In this document: piece after piece, positions 44,993 to 49,781 of the stretch
Layout: the number at the start of each line of letters is the position of its first letter
Position numbering within the stretch: the first letter of the stretch is position 1
Program-made: the position numbers and the translations under genes
From: Moraxellaceae bacterium REDSEA-S32_B1
GTDB taxonomy: Bacteria; Pseudomonadota; Gammaproteobacteria; Pseudomonadales; Moraxellaceae
Direction of reading: 5' to 3'
Assembly (NCBI GenBank): GCA_001626925.1
Contig: LUOR01000006.1
Coordinates: forward strand, 1 to 49,781
DNA length: 49,781 nt
Notes under the pieces: model-generated
The model's input: only the letters and a program-made list of their open reading frames with translations
Database searches by the model: none
Told to the model about the DNA's origin: nothing

Positions 44993-46489
44993 TTATTCTT
45001 CTGTGACTTTCAACGCTTCAGGATGTTTCGCTTGTTTTGCCATGTTTAAGTATTTCGCTTGGGATTTTTTATTTTTGCGCACACCGTTACCATCTCGATA
45101 AGCTTGGTACAGCGCATACATGGCATCCGCATCGCCATTGTCCGCAGAGGTTTTGAATAACTCAATCGCTTTAGTGCTATCCACGTCAACACCAAGCCCA
45201 TCACGATAAGCCACAGCAAGCATGTAGTCCGCTCGAATCTCACCACGAGATTTTGCCAACTCAAACCACTTTAAACCTTGCTCCGCTTGTCTATGATTCT
45301 GCGCATAGATTCCCATACAAATCATGGCTTTGGTATGACCTTGATCGGCAGCATGTTTGAGCAATGGTAAATGTTGTTCATGATCCACAGGCAGATTCAA
45401 CGCCAAAGCAAATGCCGCATCGACATGACCCTGCTGTGCTGCACGCTCTATCCACGCCATACCTTCTTTTGGATTTTTCTCTACACCGACACCTTGTAGC
45501 CAACATTGCCCCAGTGAGAACTGTGCTGCAGCAAAACCTGACTGTGCCGCTTGTGCAAGCAGTTGTAAACTCTGCTGTAACATCTGCTTTTTCGAAGCCT
45601 CATCAGGCAGTTGATCAACCTGTTGTAGACTGGTCATACCTGCACGATATGCAGCTTCGACATGACCAAACTGCGCCGCTTGGAGCATGTATTGCTGTGC
45701 CTTTTCTGCATCGCCTTTTTTATCTTGAAGCTCGATCAAAGCTCGCACGTAGAATCCAATCGGATTATTCGCTTTAATCGCACGTTCTGCATAGTCTTCG
45801 GCTTGTTTTGCATCCCCTGCTTGCAATAGTCGAAACGCATATAGCGCACTGGTAAAGTGATCTTGCTCGGCATTTTCCTTGAGGTATTGCTGTACTTTGT
45901 CCTGATCAAGTTGTTGTGCATCATTGATAAACAGCAAACTTTTTAAATGCTTTTGTTTTTTATAATTGTCTTTGAGCAGTTGAAAGGCTAGCGTCACATC
46001 GGTTTTCAGCAATTGATTGGCATAGGTGAAAATCGCTTCGGGATTATTCATCGCCACCGCTTTTTTCAAATAATCCAAACCTTTTTCGGTATTGACGCTA
46101 ACACCTTTACCCGTTTGGAACATTTCCGCCAACTGGTAAAAACCAAAAGAATCTTTGCAGACATTGCCCGCATGTTCAAAAAACATAATCGCTTTGGCAG
46201 AGTCTTTTGCCACATAGTGACCTGTCAAATACCAACGACCAAGCAAAATACTCGCTGCGCCAACGCCTTGATTCGATGATTGCACCAATAGATTGATTCG
46301 ATTTTGTGATTCCAGTTTGTTCTGTGCAGGTGCTTTACGTTCAAAATGCTCCACCAACTGAAAACATGCCACGCCATCACCTTGTTGTGCTTTTTGTCGA
46401 AGTTGTTGTTCAAATGCCGATTGCGATTGCTGTGCTGTATTTTTAGTCACTTTATTATTGTTTTCAATCTGTTGCGTTGGTTTCGTCAT
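44993..46489 (-). CDS. Sel1-like repeat (SLR/TPR) protein
   Basis: 498 residues from the ATG at 46489 (GGAAAGG just upstream); a 26-residue longer frame has no such site. There is no signal peptide or membrane segment, so it is cytosolic. A polar head is followed by a chain of about ten helix-pair repeats of 36 residues, clearest at AAQFSLGQCWLQGVGVEKNP, ADYMLAVAYRDGLGVDVD and AMYALYQAYRDGNGVRKN. Sel1 repeats form solenoids for protein contacts. Partner unknown. It is convergent with the AarF gene. Confidence 0.88.
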   Translation of the reverse strand: MTKPTQQIENNNKVTKNTAQQSQSAFEQQLRQKAQQGDGVACFQLVEHFERKAPAQNKLESQNRINLLVQSSNQGVGAASILLGRWYLTGHYVAKDSAKAIMFFEHAGNVCKDSFGFYQLAEMFQTGKGVSVNTEKGLDYLKKAVAMNNPEAIFTYANQLLKTDVTLAFQLLKDNYKKQKHLKSLLFINDAQQLDQDKVQQYLKENAEQDHFTSALYAFRLLQAGDAKQAEDYAERAIKANNPIGFYVRALIELQDKKGDAEKAQQYMLQAAQFGHVEAAYRAGMTSLQQVDQLPDEASKKQMLQQSLQLLAQAAQSGFAAAQFSLGQCWLQGVGVEKNPKEGMAWIERAAQQGHVDAAFALALNLPVDHEQHLPLLKHAADQGHTKAMICMGIYAQNHRQAEQGLKWFELAKSRGEIRADYMLAVAYRDGLGVDVDSTKAIELFKTSADNGDADAMYALYQAYRDGNGVRKNKKSQAKYLNMAKQAKHPEALKVTEE

Positions 46490-46613
46490 AGCCTTTCCGA
46501 GAATTAATCTAAAAATTTGAATTGAAAATGAGGGCTTTATTCTACGAGCCAAGTGCTGATCGCTCAAGTATATCCATGACCTGAACCTGCGAAATCATTT
46601 ACTGAAGAATGAC

Positions 46614-46991
46614 TTATTGAAAAACAAGCACTCTAAAACCGTAATAACTTAAAGCCAACGCACAAATCCCAACCAGCACACTACTTAACACATAACTCAA
46701 AACCAAACCGTAGTGCCCGAGTTTCAGTAGTTGAAAGCTCTCTAAACCAAAACTCGAAAATGTGGTAAAGCCACCTAAAATCCCGACCATCAAGAACAGT
46801 CGCCATTCACCTTGCAAACTGACAAAGCGCTCACTGGCAGCAAAGAATGCTCCTGCGCAGATACAGCCGATAATATTCGCCCACCACGTCGCCCACGGAA
46901 AGGTGCCTTGTGCCACAGGCAGTAATAGGCTGAGCGCATAGCGTCCACTTGCACCGATCGCACCGCCCAATGCCACCCATAAAAACATCAT
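46614..46991 (-). CDS. crcB: Fluoride channel CrcB (FluC)
   Basis: 125 residues with four membrane helices. Key family residues are GASGRYAL, Asn39 in WWANIIGC and GGFTTFSSFGLES (TTFSSF at 76-81), which line the two fluoride pathways of the dual-topology dimer. It lets F- leave the cytoplasm. Two ATGs stand side by side at 46991; AGGATAAG is 5 nt upstream and is part of a 13-bp tandem repeat. I found no fluoride riboswitch in the short gap to the SDR gene, which lies 83 bp upstream on the same strand. Confidence 0.95.
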   Translation of the reverse strand: MMFLWVALGGAIGASGRYALSLLLPVAQGTFPWATWWANIIGCICAGAFFAASERFVSLQGEWRLFLMVGILGGFTTFSSFGLESFQLLKLGHYGLVLSYVLSSVLVGICALALSYYGFRVLVFQ

Positions 46992-46997
46992 GCAAAC

Positions 46998-47036
46998 TTA
47001 TCCTAAAAAGTTATCCTAAAAAGCTACCCTAAAAAC
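46998..47036. repeat. Three tandem 13-bp repeats before crcB
   Basis: TTATCCTAAAAAG occurs at 46998-47010 and 47011-47023 exactly, and as CTACCCTAAAAAC at 47024-47036. On the crcB strand each copy presents AGGATAA or AGGGTAG, which resembles a ribosome-binding site; the first serves crcB. Confidence 0.85.
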
Positions 47037-47074
47037 GACGAACCTCTAAACCCAAAACCTAACCAATACCCTGA

Positions 47075-47833
47075 CTAAATCCAACGACTTGCCAAACGCA
47101 GTAGCGCATTCGGTGTGATTTGTTGAATGCCATACAATATTTTCCATGGTAATGGTGGCACAATGGCTTCGGCTTTTTTTGCATCAATGGCTTGATACAT
47201 CAGCTTTGCCACATGGTCAGGCGTAGCAAGCAACGCAGAATTGGCTTTAAAATTCCCCAAAATATCAGTCTTCACAAATCCTGGATAAAGTATCGTGACA
47301 TTAATATTTCGTTTAGTGAGCATCGGGCGAATCGCATTAAAATAACTTGCCACCGCCGCCTTACTCGCCGAGTAACTCGCTGCTTTTGGCAAGGCAATAA
47401 ATGCGCTATACGACGACACCACAGCAATCTGTCCACCTCCGCCTTGATATTGAAAAAGATGTTGTGCCGCATCACTACAGGCAATCGCAGAAATCACATT
47501 GATATTAAAATTGTGTGCATCATTTTTTAGACGATGATCTGCAAGCTTACGCAGTGACAGCACACCTGCATTAATCACCACACAATCAATCTGTCCTAGC
47601 AAGTCGTGTAACCCCATAAAGATCGGCAAAATCTTGTCATGCGCACTCACATCAAGCTGTGCGACCTCAACACGGACATGGTATTGCTCACGGATTTGCT
47701 CGGCGATCTGTTCTAGATTTTCTAGGCGGCGTGCCACCAATGCAAGATTGCACCCCTGACTGGCACAATAGCGTGCCAATGCCTCACCCAATCCACTCGA
47801 TGCGCCAGTGATCAGAATATTTCGCGCTACCAT
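47075..47833 (-). CDS. SDR family oxidoreductase
   Basis: 252 residues. NAD(P) motif TGASSGLG at 9-16, NAG at 88-90, catalytic Ser140/Tyr154/Lys158 (SYSAFIALPKAASYSASKAA). The Arg-Arg after the second strand (VARRLENL) favours NADP(H). The C-terminal region (PPLPWKILYGIQQITPN) is slightly hydrophobic and may touch membranes, like the short-chain reductases of lipid metabolism. Substrate unknown. crcB follows 83 bp downstream. Confidence 0.9.
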   Translation of the reverse strand: MVARNILITGASSGLGEALARYCASQGCNLALVARRLENLEQIAEQIREQYHVRVEVAQLDVSAHDKILPIFMGLHDLLGQIDCVVINAGVLSLRKLADHRLKNDAHNFNINVISAIACSDAAQHLFQYQGGGGQIAVVSSYSAFIALPKAASYSASKAAVASYFNAIRPMLTKRNINVTILYPGFVKTDILGNFKANSALLATPDHVAKLMYQAIDAKKAEAIVPPLPWKILYGIQQITPNALLRLASRWI

Positions 47834-48037
47834 ATCGTCTTCTAATATTTTTGATTGAAAAACCTAACATACACCAATTTTTATCGAGATGAAATTGCCA
47901 CAGAAACACTTTCTAAACTTGATTTAAACACGCAGTTTGAAAATGAGTAATTAAGATACTATGACTATAATCAAATTGTACTTTGATAGCACTCTTGTTA
48001 GGCTATGCACCATTCATGCAATTTTTAGAGATTCAAA

Positions 48038-48394
48038 ATGACAAAAACTTTACAGCCAAGATTGGTCAATGATTTATTGGTACAGCTTGAGGCAGGCACG
48101 GCAAAGTTTAGCGATGTAATCAGCTTGATCGACATGCACTATCAGCACACACCGACTGTATTTCAAAATGGTGCTCAGCACAACACTGCAGAACAAAATC
48201 AAGGCAGTGCTAAAGTATTGAGTTTTGCTAAGCTGAACGGTTTAGATCAAACGCAGACTTTGCGTTTATTTGCTGAACATTATCAGTCGGTTTTAGCGAC
48301 ACCTGACGGCACAGATCATCAAAATATTCGTCAGTTTATGGTGAATGGTTGGGATGGTGTGACCTTTGAGGGTGAGGCGTTGACAGGGAAATAA
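48038..48394 (+). CDS. HopJ type III effector family protein (PF08888)
   Basis: 118 residues matching the small HopJ family: FSDVISLIDMHYQHTPTVFQNG, QGSAKVLSFAKLNGLDQTQTLRLF and HQNIRQFMVNGWDGVTFEGEAL. It is soluble with no signal peptide. The family was named after a Pseudomonas syringae candidate effector, but it is common in bacteria without type III secretion and its normal function is not known. No secretion genes are nearby. Single gene with its own upstream region of about 200 bp. Confidence 0.88.
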   Translation: MTKTLQPRLVNDLLVQLEAGTAKFSDVISLIDMHYQHTPTVFQNGAQHNTAEQNQGSAKVLSFAKLNGLDQTQTLRLFAEHYQSVLATPDGTDHQNIRQFMVNGWDGVTFEGEALTGK

Positions 48395-48446
48395 GAATTC
48401 ACCTGCCTAACACGTTTCGAGCTGAGCAGATTCAACCACATTTATT

Positions 48447-49703
48447 TTAACATGAGTTTAAATTGGCAAAATTATGATCTAAATGCTCACCTACCCATCG
48501 CCCACTTACCATACAAGCTGTCAGCAGATAGCCACCTGTCGGCGCATCCCAGTCGAGCATCTCACCACAAGCATAGATCGCTCGGCTATTTTTTAGTTTT
48601 AAGTTTTCATCCAAAGCATCTTGCTTGATACCACCCGCACAGCTTATCGCCTCTTCGATCGAACGAAAGCATTGCACATTGATAGCGAGTTGCTTGATGT
48701 ACTGTGCCATTTTCACATGATCGTTCCAGTCGGACTTTGCCACCACATCACGTATCAGGGCAATTTTAGTTTTATCCAAGCCGATACGTTGCCATAGCGT
48801 ATTTAAAGACAGCTTTTTGCCATGTTGTAACTTGTCCAAAATCTCGGATTGACTGAATGCAGGAAGCAAGTCGAGATAAAGTTTCGCTGTTTTTGAGCGG
48901 TCATCTTCTGTACTGAAATGTCCACGCAAGGCACGGTTACAACGGTAGACCAAACCACCTTCCAGACCATAATGGCTAATCACCATCTCACCAAACTGTG
49001 GTGCATCACCTTCCGCCCATGCACGAATGCGCTTTAACGGTTGTCCAAAATGCGCCTGCATAAAGTCTGACCACGGCACGCAGACACCGACATTACTGGC
49101 TTGGAACGGTTCAATCTGCGCATCATCTAACCACGACTGCCAACGTCCATCGCTACCAAGCTGTGACCACGACACTGCGCCACATGCCAACACGATAGCA
49201 TCGACCTGTTCAGTGCGAGTTTGATCATTTTTGAGATCACTGTTTTGAAGGTCAATGACGGTGATTTCACCATCTTGAATATGACGGACTTGATGGCGAT
49301 AGTGAAATTTTACCCCTTGATTTTGCAATCGTTTTAACCACGCTCGAAGCAGTGGCGCTGCTTTCATCTCATTGGGGAAAATCCGCCCCGAACTACCAAT
49401 ATAGGACTCGATGCCTAAGTCCTGCATCCATGCCTGAATATGCTCAGCATGGAACGCTTCAACCATCGGACGAAGCCACTCGGCATGATCATAACGATCA
49501 ATAAAATCGCCAAGTGGCTCATTATGGCTAATGTTAAGCCCTGTCTTGCCCGCCATGAGGAATTTACGTGCTGCCGATGGTTTTTGCTCGTAGATGTTGA
49601 TGTCAAAATCGCTACGTTCTGCCAATACTTCGGCACACGCCAGTCCCGCAGGACCAGCACCGATAATGGCGACTTTACACTTGGGTCTAGATAACTTTAC
49701 CAC
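48447..49703 (-). CDS. TIGR03862-type flavoprotein (HI0933/YhiN-like FAD-dependent oxidoreductase)
   Basis: 418 residues from a GTG start at 49703. The FAD-binding Rossmann motif is VAIIGAGPAGLACAEVL, followed by KFLMAGKTGLNISHNEP (family signature), GRIFPNEMKAAPLL, VLACGAVSW and the final CAGGIKQDALDEN and ACGEMLDWDAPTGGYLL. It is a soluble flavoprotein of the YhiN/HI0933 superfamily, for which no reaction is firmly known. The Shine-Dalgarno sequence is weak. The last 78 bp of the window hold nothing I can name. Confidence 0.92.
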   Translation of the reverse strand: MVKLSRPKCKVAIIGAGPAGLACAEVLAERSDFDINIYEQKPSAARKFLMAGKTGLNISHNEPLGDFIDRYDHAEWLRPMVEAFHAEHIQAWMQDLGIESYIGSSGRIFPNEMKAAPLLRAWLKRLQNQGVKFHYRHQVRHIQDGEITVIDLQNSDLKNDQTRTEQVDAIVLACGAVSWSQLGSDGRWQSWLDDAQIEPFQASNVGVCVPWSDFMQAHFGQPLKRIRAWAEGDAPQFGEMVISHYGLEGGLVYRCNRALRGHFSTEDDRSKTAKLYLDLLPAFSQSEILDKLQHGKKLSLNTLWQRIGLDKTKIALIRDVVAKSDWNDHVKMAQYIKQLAINVQCFRSIEEAISCAGGIKQDALDENLKLKNSRAIYACGEMLDWDAPTGGYLLTACMVSGRWVGEHLDHNFANLNSC

Positions 49704-49781
49704 AAATCAAAAGGTGTTAAAGTTAGGCTATGACTGGTTTAAACAAGTATTGTAAGCGTTCACATATTTCTGAGGCTAAGT

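Noticed and set aside
46998..47036. CRISPR-like repeats
   Set aside because: Only three directly adjoining 13-bp units without spacers, and no cas genes in the window.
46992..47074. Fluoride riboswitch before crcB
   Set aside because: The gap is short and consists of 13-bp repeats; the pseudoknotted crcB motif is not visible.

Overview
The window is a stretch of AT-rich chromosome from a gammaproteobacterium of the Moraxellaceae, almost certainly an Acinetobacter. The strongest taxonomic evidence is a 295-residue fatty acyl-CoA reductase of the Acr1 type known from Acinetobacter wax-ester synthesis, a BLUF photoreceptor resembling BlsA, a MATE pump resembling AbeM, and Acinetobacter-like versions of RNase E, RluC, DprA and Kup. 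I see no prophage, insertion sequence, integron or CRISPR array. This is core chromosome with two decayed genes and several poorly described accessory genes.

Left part (1-9750): a membrane-anchored GH25 lysozyme (cut by the window edge) sits downstream of a DHA2-type drug exporter. Opposite them is a large lipoprotein of the choice-of-anchor I family. A frameshifted small lipoprotein gene follows, then a ComP/NarX-type sensor kinase with its NarL-type regulator, a divergent PiT-like permease and a LOG-family nucleotidase. Both the large lipoprotein and the PiT-like permease have three 7-bp TGTCAT-like half-sites at exact 11-bp spacing about 78 bp before their start codons. This is the layout of a PhoB box and suggests a local phosphate-starvation regulon.

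Middle part (10000-25700): a TerC/CBS protein; the conserved block def / LysM (TsaP-like) / dprA / tsaC; a remnant of hchA with an internal deletion and frameshifts; a small lipoprotein; glutathione peroxidase; ettA; an amidohydrolase; acr1 behind a set of TAGAGT repeats; the BLUF gene; tRNA-Ser(GGA); kup; and an unknown secreted Ala/Gln-rich protein.

Right part (26000-49781): a secreted DNA/RNA endonuclease, small hypotheticals, hisF, and thrB coupled to a cold-shock/DUF1294 membrane protein. Next are two small membrane proteins, a HAD phosphatase with rluC, and divergent rne behind a leader of more than 700 nt. A very-long-chain-type acyl-CoA synthetase, two identical tRNA-Lys(TTT) genes in a tandem duplication, hemW, two transporters (YdcZ-type and MATE), an AarF/UbiB kinase, a Sel1-repeat protein, crcB, an SDR, a HopJ-family protein and a TIGR03862-type flavoprotein complete the window.

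Genes that plausibly work together: acr1 with the acyl-CoA synthetase (acyl-CoA to aldehyde for wax esters); dprA with the TsaP-like protein (transformation and type IV pili); rne with rluC (RNA metabolism); and the two Pho-box genes (phosphate scavenging and uptake). Starts were moved inward from the longest reading frame wherever a Shine-Dalgarno sequence, family length or neighbouring gene favoured it.
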